A stretch of DNA of 64,000 nt from QPIN01 sp965224575 (GCA_965224575.1 CBDCZQ010000001.1:1-64000); one strand, 5' to 3'. Shown: positions 48,851-58,827, counted from the stretch's first letter. Program-made: numbers and translations. Notes: generated by a model not told the origin, from the letters alone.

Positions 48851-51800
48851 ATGCCAACCCAAGATTTAATTAAACAACTGTCAAAAAAATTGCAGTCTTG
48901 CATGAATGTCGATAAATATCGATATAAACGGTTATTAGATCGTTTTCGTAGTGACTACAAAAAAGGGTGTCTTTCTGCTGAAAAGTTAACAACCTTAGTG
49001 TCACAAATAGATCACTCTATTAATAAATGCATTCAGCGCAAAGCAAATATACCAGTTATTAACTATCCTGATTTACCTGTTATAGAAAAAAAGGACGAAA
49101 TTGCTCAGTTAATAAAACAAAACCAAGTATTGATTTTGTGTGGAGAAACTGGGTCGGGTAAAACCACACAAATACCTAAAATTTGTTTAGAGATCGGTCG
49201 AGGCGTTAGTGGTTTTATTGGTCATACTCAGCCTAGGCGAATTGCTGCAAGAACCGTAGCTGATAGAATAGCCGAAGAACTGGGTCAAAAAGTTGGTCAA
49301 TCTGTTGGCTATAAAGTTCGTTTTCACGATAAAACACACGATAAGTCACTAGTTAAATTGATGACGGATGGTATTTTATTGGCTGAGTCACAGAACGATC
49401 CATATTTAAATCAATACGATACAATCATAATAGATGAGGCACATGAACGTAGCTTAAATATAGATTTTTTATTAGGTTACATGCGCTGGTTGTTACCTAG
49501 GCGAGCAGATTTAAAATTAATTATTACTTCTGCGACAATTGACCCTGAACGCTTTTCTAAACATTTTAGTAATGCTCCAATAATTAATGTATCAGGACGT
49601 ACTTTTCCTGTAGAAGTTCGCTATAGTCCCATTGAATTGATAGAAGAGGATGATGAAACCTCGGCTGATATACAGCAAGGGATTTTAGATGCAGTTGATG
49701 AACTACATCGCGATTTACCTGGCGATATTTTAATTTTTTTGAATGGAGAAAGAGAAATTAGAGAAACAACAGAATCTTTGAAGAAGCACCATCCAATTAA
49801 ATGTGAAATTTTGCCTTTATATTCAAAGTTAAGTGTCAGCGAACAGGAACGGATTTTTAAACCTAAAGGCAGCCGTCGCATCGTTTTAGCAACCAACGTT
49901 GCGGAAACCTCCTTAACTGTTCCTGGGATCAGAAGTGTAATTGATACGGGGCATGCTCGGATTAGTCGTTACAGTCATCGTAGTAAAATTCAGAGACTAC
50001 CCATAGAAAAAATTTCTCAAGCGAGTGCCAATCAAAGAGCCGGGCGTTGTGGAAGGGTTGCAGAAGGAATTTGTATTCGTTTATATTCAGAAGAAGATTA
50101 TTTATCCCGACCAGAATTTACTGAACCAGAAATTTTACGGACTAATTTGTCGTCAGTTATTTTACAAATGACATCATTAAAACTAGGTGATATAGAGGAC
50201 TTTCCATTCCTTGAACCACCTGAAGATAAAATGATTCGAGATGGCAAAAATTCTTTGCATGAAGTAAATGCATTAGACAAGGAAGGCAAAATTACCGCGA
50301 TGGGACGACAATTAGCAAAAATCCCAACAGATCCAAAGTTAGCAAGAATGCTATTAGCAGCTGATAAACTTAACTGTTTAGCTGAGGTTTCTATTATTGT
50401 CTCTGCATTAAGCATACAAGATCCCCGTGAAAAACCAGCGGATAAAATGCAGCAAGCGGACAGTAAACACGCAGAATTTAAAATTGATGATTCTGACTTT
50501 TTAACTATTTTAAATATTTGGAATGTATTTGAAACTCAAAAAAAGGCCTTATCAAATAATAAAGTAAGAAAATATTGTAAAGAACATTTTTTATCTTATA
50601 TAAGAATGCGTGAATGGTTTGATATACATGCACAGATTATGCAAGTTATCAAAGGAGAGTTAAAACTAAAGCCCAATACCAGTGATGCAGGGTATGAAGT
50701 AATCCATTGCGCCTTGTTACCGGGTTTATTATCCAATATTGGTTTTCGGCATGAGCAATACGAATATATTGGTGCTAGAAATCTAAAGTTTTTTATCTTT
50801 CCCGGATCAGGGCAATATAAACCTAAACCTAAATGGATTATGGCTGCCGAGCAAGTTGAAACATCAAAGGTCTATGCACGGACAGTGGCAAAAATTGAAC
50901 CACAGTGGGTAGAACAATGCGCTAAACATTTAGTAAAATCCAGCTTTTATGAACCACATTGGGAAAAGAAAGCAGGGCGTAGTGCAATTTATGAACGAGT
51001 TCTACTTTATGGATTGACCTTGCAGCCTAAAAGAAAAATTCCGTATGAGAATGTTGATCCAAAAGCAGCAAGGGAAATATTTATTCGTTGTGGGTTAGTC
51101 GCTCAAGACTATCATTCTAATGCACCATTTTTTAAAGCCAATCATAAATTATTAGAAGAGGTTGGCTATATCCAACACAAAGGACGGCGTGTTGATTTAA
51201 TTGAAGATGAAGAATGGTTGTATCAGTTTTACGATAATAAATTACCTGAAGAAGTAGTGAATGGAATAACATTAGATAAATGGCGTAAAACGGCTGAAAA
51301 AGAGACCCCCAAGCTTTTATTTTTAACCAAGGAAGATTTAACTCGTCAAGATGATGAGTATGTAAGTGATTGGGATTATCCAGATCATAAAAATGTTGAT
51401 AATTTATCTATTGAGCTGCAATATCGATTTGAACCAGGGCATGATGAAGATGGGGTGACTGCCATTATTCCTGTTCATCAACTAAATCAAATATCCACTC
51501 AACCGTTTGAATGGCTGGTTCCAGGTTTACTTGAAGAAAAAGTGATTGCCTTAATCAAGGCGTTACCCAAACAACTTCGCAAATATTTTGTGCCTGTACC
51601 ACAAACAGTACAATCTTGTCTGGAAATAGAACCTGATTTTAAAGGTTCTTTATATGAATGGCTAGGTAAGCGATTACGACAAATAACAGGTGAATCAATC
51701 CCTTTAACAGAATGGAATGCTGATCTTTTGAGTGATCATTTAAAAATGAATTACCGGGTAGTTGATGAAAAGGGTCGATCTATTGGGTATGGTAGAAACT

Positions 51801-52738
51801 TAAAGGTTTTACAAGATAAATATACCGAAAAGGCAGGTGATAGTTTTGACCAAATAGCAGCGGATGAATTAAATCATACCGGTTATATTCAATGGGCTTT
51901 TGATGATCTGCCTGAAACCTATGAGTTTATTCAAAAAGGACAATCTTTTGTTGGTTTTCCTGCAATTATAGATGAGGGGGATGCAGTAGGAGTGCGAATC
52001 TTTGATACACGACCGAAAGCAGAGCTAGCTCATAAAGAAGGTTTAGTCAGGCTTTTTCAATTACAGGCACGTAAAGATAGCCAATATACTATCAAAAATT
52101 TACCAAAATCTCCCGCTACAGAATTTAATTATAATAAGCTGGCTCAACATCCTTTGATAAAAAATAGAAGCGGAGGTTTGTTTAAAGAGGATATGTTATT
52201 TGCCATTTTAGCTGCAACTTTTCTGGAAGAGGATGGGATACGAACACAACTTGATTTTGATGATTGTTTGAAAAATAACAAACAATATATGGTTGGGTTT
52301 GCCAATGAAATTGGTAAAACAGTCGTTGAAGTGATGGAAAAAGTTAGCATAATAAAAAAGAAACTGGAGCAATCAAGTACACAAAAGGAAATGGCTGACG
52401 ATATAAATGCCCAGCTAAATTTACTCGTATATGCTGGCTTTATTCGTCATTTACCTAGTAGTCAATTAAAAGCACTTCCTCGTTACTTAAAAGCTATCGA
52501 ATATCGGCTAGATAAGCAAAAAAATGAGATAAAACAATTACAAGAATTAAATCGTTACTGGAAGCGTTATTGGACAGAAGTAGAAAAAAAATCTCAAAAA
52601 GAAATTGTGATTCCAGAACAGGATAAATTTCGCTGGGATTTGGAAGAATTTAGAATTTCCTTATTTGCTCAACAGATTAAAACGGCTTACCCCATTTCTG
52701 CTAAACGACTAGATAAGGCTTGGGATGGAAGGTTTTAA
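48851..52738 (+). CDS. hrpA: ATP-dependent RNA helicase HrpA
   Basis: A DEAH-box RNA helicase of 1,295 residues (ATG 48851 preferred to TTG 48848). Motifs: LILCGETGSGKTTQIPK (I), GHTQPRRIAARTVA (Ia), MTDGILLAE, IIIDEAHERSLN (DEAH, II), ITSATID (III), TNVAETSLTVPGI (V) and QRAGRCGRVAEG (VI). An OB-type region and the long C-terminal HrpA part follow. Length matches E. coli HrpA (about 1,300), which acts on collided or stalled ribosomes. It ends convergent with the Rnf-associated small gene, overlapping it by 4 bp. Confidence 0.95.
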   Translation: MPTQDLIKQLSKKLQSCMNVDKYRYKRLLDRFRSDYKKGCLSAEKLTTLVSQIDHSINKCIQRKANIPVINYPDLPVIEKKDEIAQLIKQNQVLILCGETGSGKTTQIPKICLEIGRGVSGFIGHTQPRRIAARTVADRIAEELGQKVGQSVGYKVRFHDKTHDKSLVKLMTDGILLAESQNDPYLNQYDTIIIDEAHERSLNIDFLLGYMRWLLPRRADLKLIITSATIDPERFSKHFSNAPIINVSGRTFPVEVRYSPIELIEEDDETSADIQQGILDAVDELHRDLPGDILIFLNGEREIRETTESLKKHHPIKCEILPLYSKLSVSEQERIFKPKGSRRIVLATNVAETSLTVPGIRSVIDTGHARISRYSHRSKIQRLPIEKISQASANQRAGRCGRVAEGICIRLYSEEDYLSRPEFTEPEILRTNLSSVILQMTSLKLGDIEDFPFLEPPEDKMIRDGKNSLHEVNALDKEGKITAMGRQLAKIPTDPKLARMLLAADKLNCLAEVSIIVSALSIQDPREKPADKMQQADSKHAEFKIDDSDFLTILNIWNVFETQKKALSNNKVRKYCKEHFLSYIRMREWFDIHAQIMQVIKGELKLKPNTSDAGYEVIHCALLPGLLSNIGFRHEQYEYIGARNLKFFIFPGSGQYKPKPKWIMAAEQVETSKVYARTVAKIEPQWVEQCAKHLVKSSFYEPHWEKKAGRSAIYERVLLYGLTLQPKRKIPYENVDPKAAREIFIRCGLVAQDYHSNAPFFKANHKLLEEVGYIQHKGRRVDLIEDEEWLYQFYDNKLPEEVVNGITLDKWRKTAEKETPKLLFLTKEDLTRQDDEYVSDWDYPDHKNVDNLSIELQYRFEPGHDEDGVTAIIPVHQLNQISTQPFEWLVPGLLEEKVIALIKALPKQLRKYFVPVPQTVQSCLEIEPDFKGSLYEWLGKRLRQITGESIPLTEWNADLLSDHLKMNYRVVDEKGRSIGYGRNLKVLQDKYTEKAGDSFDQIAADELNHTGYIQWAFDDLPETYEFIQKGQSFVGFPAIIDEGDAVGVRIFDTRPKAELAHKEGLVRLFQLQARKDSQYTIKNLPKSPATEFNYNKLAQHPLIKNRSGGLFKEDMLFAILAATFLEEDGIRTQLDFDDCLKNNKQYMVGFANEIGKTVVEVMEKVSIIKKKLEQSSTQKEMADDINAQLNLLVYAGFIRHLPSSQLKALPRYLKAIEYRLDKQKNEIKQLQELNRYWKRYWTEVEKKSQKEIVIPEQDKFRWDLEEFRISLFAQQIKTAYPISAKRLDKAWDGRF

Positions 52739-52917
52739 TTTTCTTGATCACAACTTCCTTTTTTACAACCACAGGTTTTTCCACAACCTAAACCTTCCTC
52801 TTTTACTGGGCCAAGTTCAGGGTGGTTAGCGGCAAATTTCCTAGCCGCTTGCTGGATTAAAACCCAAGCTAATAATAATGAAAAAATGATAGTAATAGTG
52901 ATTAATAAATTGAACAT
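52735..52917 (-). CDS. small Cys-rich membrane protein at end of rnf cluster
   Basis: A 60-residue protein with an N-terminal helix (LLITITIIFSLLLAWVLI) and a Cys cluster (GLGCGKTCGCKKGSC) near its end. Size and layout are close to NqrM-type (DUF539) maturation factors, which help bind iron for the Nqr/Rnf membrane core; the spacing also recalls small FeoB-associated Cys-rich proteins. It follows rnfA by 8 bp on the same strand, so it probably belongs to the Rnf unit. It is too short to be RnfB. Confidence 0.75.
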   Translation of the reverse strand: MFNLLITITIIFSLLLAWVLIQQAARKFAANHPELGPVKEEGLGCGKTCGCKKGSCDQEN

Positions 52918-52925
52918 AGTTTTTC

Positions 52926-53513
52926 CTAAGCCGTTGTTCCAAGCCCTGCAAACCCCATAAAGGTTAATGATAAAATTCCAGCTAACATCATACTTAAAGC
53001 AGCGGCTTGGGTAATATTAGGAAGATCAGATAATTCTAGTTTTTCCCTTAATCCAGCCATTAAAATAATTGCTAAACCAAAGCCTGCTCCTGCTCCTAAG
53101 CTAAAAGAAACTGATTGTAAAAAATCATAGCCTCTGGATGTTTGAAATAAGGCAACACCTAAAATAGCACAGTTGGTGGTGATTAACGGTAAGAAAATAC
53201 CTAAAGCTCTAAATAAGGTAGGGCTATATTTCTTTAACACCATTTCAACTAATTGCACAGATGATGCAATAAGAGCGATATAACTGATTAAACGTAAAAA
53301 CTCTAAATCAAAGCTTGTTAATACAAGATTAATTCCATATGAACAAGTAGAGCTTACAAACATGACAAATGCAGTAGCAAGACTCATGTTAAAAGCCGTG
53401 TCGCGTTTAGCAGATACGCCAACAAAAGGGCATAAACCCAAGAATAATGCCAATACAAAATTATTGATTAAAAATGCACTTAAAAAAATAAAACTGAGTG
53501 ATTCAGGGTTCAT
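52926..53513 (-). CDS. rnfA: Rnf electron-transport complex subunit RnfA
   Basis: A 195-residue protein with six helices, one of the two Fe-binding NqrD/NqrE-fold subunits. Signatures: LGLCPFVGVSAKRDTAFNMS, FLPLITTNCAILGVALF (the conserved NC of the Fe site) and GLREKLELSDLP. It is next to rnfE with a 9-bp gap. Text and order match RnfA/NqrE more than RnfE. Confidence 0.9.
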   Translation of the reverse strand: MNPESLSFIFLSAFLINNFVLALFLGLCPFVGVSAKRDTAFNMSLATAFVMFVSSTCSYGINLVLTSFDLEFLRLISYIALIASSVQLVEMVLKKYSPTLFRALGIFLPLITTNCAILGVALFQTSRGYDFLQSVSFSLGAGAGFGLAIILMAGLREKLELSDLPNITQAAALSMMLAGILSLTFMGFAGLGTTA

Positions 53514-53522
53514 ATATAAGGC

Positions 53523-54197
53523 CTAGTTTTGAGTGATAGGTGCATGAACAGATTCTTCATCTTCATCAATTAGTTTTCCTGTTCTACGTTCTTCAACATA
53601 ATTGATAAGCAATAACCAGGCACCTAATACAATAAACCCACCAGGCGGTAGAATCATCACAACCCAAGGCTCAAAATTGGAACTGAAAACTTGGTAGCCT
53701 AATAATTGCCCTGCACCTAATAGTTCCCTTACTCCGCCTAACATAACCAAGGCAAGTGTAAAACCTAATCCCATCCCTAATGCGCTAATAACAGATTTGG
53801 AGAAGGAGTTTTTAGAGGCATAAGCTTCCGCTCTGCCTAAAATCAAGCAATTAACAACAATTAATTGAATAAATGCACCTAACTTATTATATAAATCAAG
53901 GCTAATCGCTTGAATTATATAATCAACCAAAGTAACAAAAGTGGCAATAATAATAATATAAGTCGTGATTCGAACTTGTTTAGGAATAAAATTTCTAAGT
54001 GCTGAAATTAAGGCATTAGAACAGACCAAAACAAAAATACTGGCAGCCCCCATTGCTAAAGCATTTTCTACACTATTAGTTACAGCAAGCACAGGACATA
54101 ACCCAAGCATCATCACAAACACTGGGTTTTCTTTCCATATTCCCGCAGTAAACACATCCATGGTTAACGGTGTTTCTTTTTTATTTGTCTTTGCCAT
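53523..54197 (-). CDS. rnfE: Rnf electron-transport complex subunit RnfE
   Basis: A 224-residue membrane subunit of the NqrD type. Signatures: MLGLCPVLAVTNSVENALAMG, FIQLIVVNCLILGRAEAYASKN (conserved NC Fe ligand) and GMGLGFTLALVMLGGVRELLGAG. It overlaps the end of rnfG by 17 bp, so it is translationally coupled. It pairs with RnfA across the membrane to hold the [2Fe-2S] centre. Confidence 0.9.
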   Translation of the reverse strand: MAKTNKKETPLTMDVFTAGIWKENPVFVMMLGLCPVLAVTNSVENALAMGAASIFVLVCSNALISALRNFIPKQVRITTYIIIIATFVTLVDYIIQAISLDLYNKLGAFIQLIVVNCLILGRAEAYASKNSFSKSVISALGMGLGFTLALVMLGGVRELLGAGQLLGYQVFSSNFEPWVVMILPPGGFIVLGAWLLLINYVEERRTGKLIDEDEESVHAPITQN

Positions 54198-54909
54198 GTT
54201 TGTCTCCTGTTTTATCTTTTGCTTGTTTTAGTAGTGATAAGTTCTGTGTAATGATTGGGTGTAATGTCTGACCGCTTCGGTTAAACATACGCCCTAAAGC
54301 ATTAGAAGTAATGGTTGAGCCTGCAATAGCATCAATTTCCCAAGGGTTTTGTTTAGTACCATGTCTTACCGTTTTAATATCATTAATTAATCCCGTTAAT
54401 GATGGATTAACTTTAGCATCCAGACAATTAAAATTAGCTAAAAATGCCTCATCAGTAGTGATTTTAGTACCAAACCCGGGTGTTTCAGTACTTTTTAAAA
54501 CATCATAGCCAGTGATACATCCTTTTTCTGGTTGATAGCCATAAAGTAATTTAATAATATCTTGATAGCCTTGTACTGCTGCATTAAGTGCTACGCCAAC
54601 CAATTGATTTTTAGCATCATAACCGACATAAATTAGCTCTCCCTCAAGCTTGTCATCTACATTCAGTTGCTTGATTTTACCATCCTTTACAACAAAGGTC
54701 AGGCGACTCGTTGCTTTAGGTAAAACTTTAAAAATCGCACGTTTTGTGGCTAGTCGCTGATTTTCTGCAATAATTGGTTTAGTAAATTCGTAAACCAAAA
54801 CAACCAATAAACCCGATAGCATAGAAACGACACCTAGCGTAGAAATTAACGAAAAACTAGAGGGTAGAGGAGGGACATCATCTGGTTTAATGTCTGGTGA
54901 CTCACTCAT
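54181..54909 (-). CDS. rnfG: Rnf electron-transport complex subunit RnfG
   Basis: A 242-residue protein from ATG 54909 (MSESPDIKPDD), with one N-terminal helix and a large periplasmic FMN-binding domain. The covalent flavin site is seen in DAIAGSTITSNALG (Thr after the S/T-rich AGST). Other family parts: GVALNAAVQGYQDIIKLLYG and KSTETPGFGTKI. It overlaps rnfD by 8 bp. Confidence 0.9.
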   Translation of the reverse strand: MSESPDIKPDDVPPLPSSFSLISTLGVVSMLSGLLVVLVYEFTKPIIAENQRLATKRAIFKVLPKATSRLTFVVKDGKIKQLNVDDKLEGELIYVGYDAKNQLVGVALNAAVQGYQDIIKLLYGYQPEKGCITGYDVLKSTETPGFGTKITTDEAFLANFNCLDAKVNPSLTGLINDIKTVRHGTKQNPWEIDAIAGSTITSNALGRMFNRSGQTLHPIITQNLSLLKQAKDKTGDKHGKDK

Positions 54910-55951
54910 CGTGTTTCCTTTTGTAACCAAAAATTTGCGGTTGAGTGTAAGACTCAATAATCGGCGTAGCGGCATTACCAAATAAAATGGCATACATAAC
55001 TGCTTCAGTTAATCCACCAAATAAGCGGATAATAACCGTTAGAAACCCAACCAATAAACCAAAAACAAAAATACCCATAGGAGTCACAGGTGAAGCAACC
55101 ATATCACTAGCCATAAAAACAGCCGCAAACATAAGTCCACCAGAAAATATCATAAAAATGGGTGATGGGTATTTAGTAGCATCCATTAAATAAAAACATT
55201 CAGCAGTAATGGCGGTACCAACAATAACAGCGGCAGGAATACGCCAATCCAGCATATTTCTAAAGACTAAATAAGCACCGCAGACCAAAATCAATAAAGT
55301 AGATGTTTCTCCAGTTGAACCAGCCGTTAAGCCGATAAATAAATCATAACTAGCAGTAAAGACACCTTGAAACTTCATTAAAGCTAAGGGTGTAGCACCA
55401 GAAAAACCATCAATACTCACCTGAGTTGTCCACTCTGCTGTTGCAGCTGGTTTCATAAAGGGAACCGCAAGCGTAGAAGGGATAAATTCAACAAAGCGGT
55501 TAACCGCCAGTGCAGGAGTCCATGTGGTAATTGATACAGGAAAGGCTGCCTGGATAAATGCACGCCCGACTAAAGCAGGATTAAAGACATTAAAGCCAAT
55601 GCCTCCAAATAATGTTTTACCCATTGCAATAGCCACAAAACCAGCAACAGCTCCCATCCATAAAGGAAAACCAGGCGGTAATGTCATCGCTAATAATAAA
55701 CCAGTGATAATCGCACTGGCATCGCCAATGGTCGTTTTTTTGTCTGATAATTTACAAAACATATGTTCTGTTAATACGCAGGCAAGTACAGTAGCAACCA
55801 TTAAAGCGAAAGCACTAATACCGAACTGCCATACAGCATAAGCAGCTATAGGTAATAATGAGTAAACAACATTCCGCATTATTTGTGAGACAGAGGGTGC
55901 TTTGCGTATAAAAGGAGATGTCCGAATGTCTATTCTGGGTTGATTTGCCAT
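54902..55951 (-). CDS. rnfD: Rnf electron-transport complex subunit RnfD
   Basis: A 349-residue membrane subunit of the NqrB/RnfD family, with the length typical of RnfD (NqrB is about 410). The covalent FMN motif appears as DGFSGATPLALMK (Thr of SGAT). Other signatures: ITGLLLAMTLPPGFPLWMGAVAG, GKTLFGGIGFNVFNPALVGRAF and ASDMVASPVTPMG. It is the first gene of the cluster; the 269-bp gap to the WYL gene (55952-56220) should hold the promoter. No rnfC or rnfB lies next to it. Confidence 0.9.
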   Translation of the reverse strand: MANQPRIDIRTSPFIRKAPSVSQIMRNVVYSLLPIAAYAVWQFGISAFALMVATVLACVLTEHMFCKLSDKKTTIGDASAIITGLLLAMTLPPGFPLWMGAVAGFVAIAMGKTLFGGIGFNVFNPALVGRAFIQAAFPVSITTWTPALAVNRFVEFIPSTLAVPFMKPAATAEWTTQVSIDGFSGATPLALMKFQGVFTASYDLFIGLTAGSTGETSTLLILVCGAYLVFRNMLDWRIPAAVIVGTAITAECFYLMDATKYPSPIFMIFSGGLMFAAVFMASDMVASPVTPMGIFVFGLLVGFLTVIIRLFGGLTEAVMYAILFGNAATPIIESYTQPQIFGYKRKHDE

Positions 55952-56220
55952 TAAACTGAATGGGGTGCAAATAGAAGGCCTAAAGGATAATCATTCAATA
56001 ATACCTGAAACTTGAATTATAGTTTTAATTAACTGAAATTTTAAAGTTCTATTGTGTCTGGTTTTATCTGCACATAACTTGATACTTGCATTTGTTACAA
56101 GGGAAGCGAATCTTATCCAGAAAAATATAAAGCTAAAATTATAAATTTAAGTTAATATAAATCAAAGGCTTAATGTAAGTGTGAAAAAACTTAAAACGAC
56201 TGTGCTTTAAAGAGGAACAA

Positions 56221-57200
56221 ATGGATCGGTTCGATAAAATATATCGCTTACATGGATTACTCAGTAATCGCCGCAGATCTTTATCGTTAGGTCAAATCAA
56301 AGAGCATTTAGAATGTTCCAAAGCAACAGCTACCCGTACCATAGAAATATTACGCGACCATCTCAATGCACCCTTGGAATATTATCGCGAGACCAATGGC
56401 TACCAATACAATCACCTCTCACACCCTACGAATTACCAGGTCTATGGTTTAGTTCAGAAGAGTTACATGGTCTATTAATCTGCCAGCAAATACTACAAAG
56501 CATGAGCCCAGGCATATTAAGCGAACAAATAGAAAACCTGCAACAACGCATTAATAAAATGCTCAGCAAAGAAAATAGCCCTCAATCCGTTATAGCTAAC
56601 AAAATACACTTTCCCTCTGTTGGTAGGCGATTAAATGATGACCAACATTTCAAACGCATAGCTACTGCTTTATTCAGAAATAAACAACTCTGTATTAAAT
56701 ATCAAGCCAGAGGACAAAACAGTGCGCCAAGCAAACGCACCATCTCGGAACAAAAACTTATTTATTATCGAGATAACTTGTATTTAGCCGCTTATTGTCA
56801 TTTTAGAAATGAATTGCGAATATTTTCTATAGATTGTGTTCATTCAGCAGAAAGCTTAGACCAGACAGCACTGATAGTAGACACCGAAAAATTGCAAAGC
56901 TTTTTACATTCCGCTTATGGGATTTTTACAGGAAAGGCCGAGTTTCTTGCCGTATTAGAATTTACCAAAAATAGAGCCAACTGGGTGGCTGATGAACATT
57001 GGCATCCAGATCAAAAAAGTGAATGGCTAAAAAATGGTAATTATCAACTGAGCATTCCCTTTAGTGATAGCCGGGAATTAATAATGGATATTCTTAAACA
57101 CGGTGCAGAAGTAAAAGTGATTTCACCATCGTTTCTTCAAAAACGGGTTAAAGAAGAAATACATAAAATGAAAAATAATTATCACAACCTCACCAAATGA
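56221..57200 (+). pseudogene. WYL-domain transcriptional regulator of the cas locus, frameshifted
   Basis: The first frame (ATG 56221) gives a winged-helix DNA-binding part (MDRFDKIYRLHGLLSNRRRS, HLECSKATATRTIEILRDHL). After YYRETNGYQYN the match passes into the next frame at about 56413-56431 (PYELPGLWFSSEELHGLLIC), with one base missing. The rest gives a WYL domain (YYRDNLYLAAYCHFRNELRI) and WCX-like C-terminus. Restored length is about 325 residues, as in helix-turn-helix/WYL regulators that often sit beside CRISPR-Cas genes. It stands 54 bp before cas1 and likely controls the locus; as written it is broken. Confidence 0.8.
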
Positions 57201-57254
57201 GCCACTAGGTATGGATAATAAAAAACCTTATAAAAATAGTATCCAACATGTTTT

Positions 57255-58181
57255 ATGGAACAACTTACAGACCTAAAAGCAATTCTACATTCCAAACGTG
57301 CCAATATTTATTATCTGGATAAATGCCGTGTCATGCAAAAAGATGGCAGAGTGCTTTATTTAACAGAAGCTGATACAGAGAAACAATACTGGAATATTCC
57401 CATCGCTAATACTACAGTTATTTTACTGGGCACAGGCACATCCATTACCCAAGCCGCCGTAAGAATGCTTGCCACCGCAGGTGTATTAATAGGATTTAGC
57501 GGCAGTGGTGGAACGCCATTAATAGCTGCAAATGAAATAGAATGGTTAAGCCCACAAAGCGAATACCGCCCAACAGAATATGTACAAGGCTGGATGCGTT
57601 TTTGGTTTGATGCAGAAAAACGCCTAAACGTCGCCAAACAATTTCAGCAACAACGGATTATTTATCTGCAAAAAGTCTGGGGAAAAGATAAAGACTTAAA
57701 GAATGAAGGCTTTACCCTTGATGAACCCAGCATAAAAAAAGCCTTATCAATATTCTCATCCAAAATAGAAAACTGCCAAGATGTAACTAATTTATTATTG
57801 GTTGAAGCACAACTGACAAAATCCCTCTATAAAATAGCCGCTAACAACACTAAACAAAAAGATTTTGTACGCCAGCATGACAGTTTAGATGATGCCAATG
57901 CATTTTTAAATCATGGTAATTATTTAGCCTATGGATTGGCTGCAACCATATTATGGGTACTGGGCATACCACACGGCTTTGCGGTAATGCATGGAAAAAC
58001 CAGACGTGGCGCGTTAGTATTTGATGTAGCCGATTTAATTAAAGACACCCTGATTTTGCCTTGGGCATTTATCTGTGCAAAAGAACAAGCAACGGAGCAA
58101 CAATGTTTGCAAAATTTTACCCAACATAAAGCACTGGATTTTATGTTTGATGCGGTAAAGAATGCGAGCCAAACGATATGA
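57255..58181 (+). CDS. cas1: type I-F CRISPR-associated endonuclease Cas1
   Basis: A 308-residue Cas1 of the I-F type. Cas1 forms the integrase with Cas2 that inserts spacers. Features: LKAILHSKRANIYYLDKCRV, LLGTGTSITQAAVRMLATAGV, catalytic Glu in LLVEAQLTKSLYKI, then HGFAVMHGKTRRGALVFDVADL with the catalytic His and Asp. It starts the cas gene order WYL-cas1-(vapBC inverted)-cas2-3-csy1-csy2. Its stop is only 11 bp from the convergent vapC stop. Confidence 0.95.
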   Translation: MEQLTDLKAILHSKRANIYYLDKCRVMQKDGRVLYLTEADTEKQYWNIPIANTTVILLGTGTSITQAAVRMLATAGVLIGFSGSGGTPLIAANEIEWLSPQSEYRPTEYVQGWMRFWFDAEKRLNVAKQFQQQRIIYLQKVWGKDKDLKNEGFTLDEPSIKKALSIFSSKIENCQDVTNLLLVEAQLTKSLYKIAANNTKQKDFVRQHDSLDDANAFLNHGNYLAYGLAATILWVLGIPHGFAVMHGKTRRGALVFDVADLIKDTLILPWAFICAKEQATEQQCLQNFTQHKALDFMFDAVKNASQTI

Positions 58182-58192
58182 CTAACCATCAT

Positions 58193-58597
58193 TTATACCC
58201 AGTTTTCAATATTCAGGCCATCAATACGCCCAAATTCTTTAGTATTATTAGTAACAACCGTCAGTCCCAAGAGCATAGCATGTGCGGCAATCCACAGGTC
58301 ATTTCCCCCAATAATTTTACCTTCCACTTCCAATCCACTACGAATCAGCGCATAAGTTTTAGCAACCTCTACCGAAAGAGGCTGAACAGGCAAGCGTTCA
58401 GCCAGCCGATAAATATTATTCAAAGCAGCCTTAGTTTCTCTACTTTTCAATGCACCATTATAAAGCTCACCAAAGGTAATCACCGAAATGACAACCTCAC
58501 CATATTGCAAGGTACGAAAACGCTCTGCAATAGAGGGTGGACGGCGATTTTTCAAATAAATACAGGTGTCTGTATCCATCATATAACGAGCTTTCAT
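58193..58597 (-). CDS. vapC: VapC-type PIN-domain toxin inside the cas locus
   Basis: A 134-residue VapC ribonuclease on the strand opposite to the cas genes. Acidic active-site residues are present: Asp in YMMDTDTCIYL, Glu in TFGELYNGA, Asp in GGNDLWIAAHA, and a final NTKEFGRIDGL region. VapC toxins cut initiator tRNA or rRNA. It overlaps the upstream vapB gene by 4 bp. Its 3' end faces the cas1 3' end, and vapB starts close to the cas2-3 start. Confidence 0.95.
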   Translation of the reverse strand: MKARYMMDTDTCIYLKNRRPPSIAERFRTLQYGEVVISVITFGELYNGALKSRETKAALNNIYRLAERLPVQPLSVEVAKTYALIRSGLEVEGKIIGGNDLWIAAHAMLLGLTVVTNNTKEFGRIDGLNIENWV

Positions 58598-58827
58598 AAA
58601 TTAAAATCTCTTTCTTGTGGGGGATTGTCATCCCTCCCATCAGCCATAAAATCATCTGGTAAAGTAGCAAATAGTTCCAATACATCAGATAAGTTATCCT
58701 GCTTTTTCCTTAAAATAACCTCATCTCCTCGTTGGAAAATTTCTAATTCAGTCACATCAAACTGGAACTCTTTGGGAATTCTTACCGCTTGTGAATTTCC
58801 ACTTTTAAAAACGCGTGTTGTAATCAT
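58594..58827 (-). CDS. vapB: VapB-type antitoxin (AbrB fold)
   Basis: A 77-residue antitoxin from ATG 58827 (MITTRVFKSGNSQAVRIPKEF). The swapped-hairpin AbrB motif at the start binds DNA, and the C-terminal part (LFATLPDDFMADGRDDNP) binds VapC. The alternative start at 58839 adds four residues. The promoter should lie in the 100 bp before cas2-3 (58828-58926), so this operator could also affect cas2-3 transcription. Confidence 0.92.
   Translation of the reverse strand: MITTRVFKSGNSQAVRIPKEFQFDVTELEIFQRGDEVILRKKQDNLSDVLELFATLPDDFMADGRDDNPPQERDFNL

Noticed and set aside
52735..55951. Calling the cluster Nqr instead of Rnf
   Set aside because: The RnfD-length subunit (349 residues), the D-G-E-A order and the absence of nqrA and nqrF favour Rnf, although the small protein is NqrM-like.
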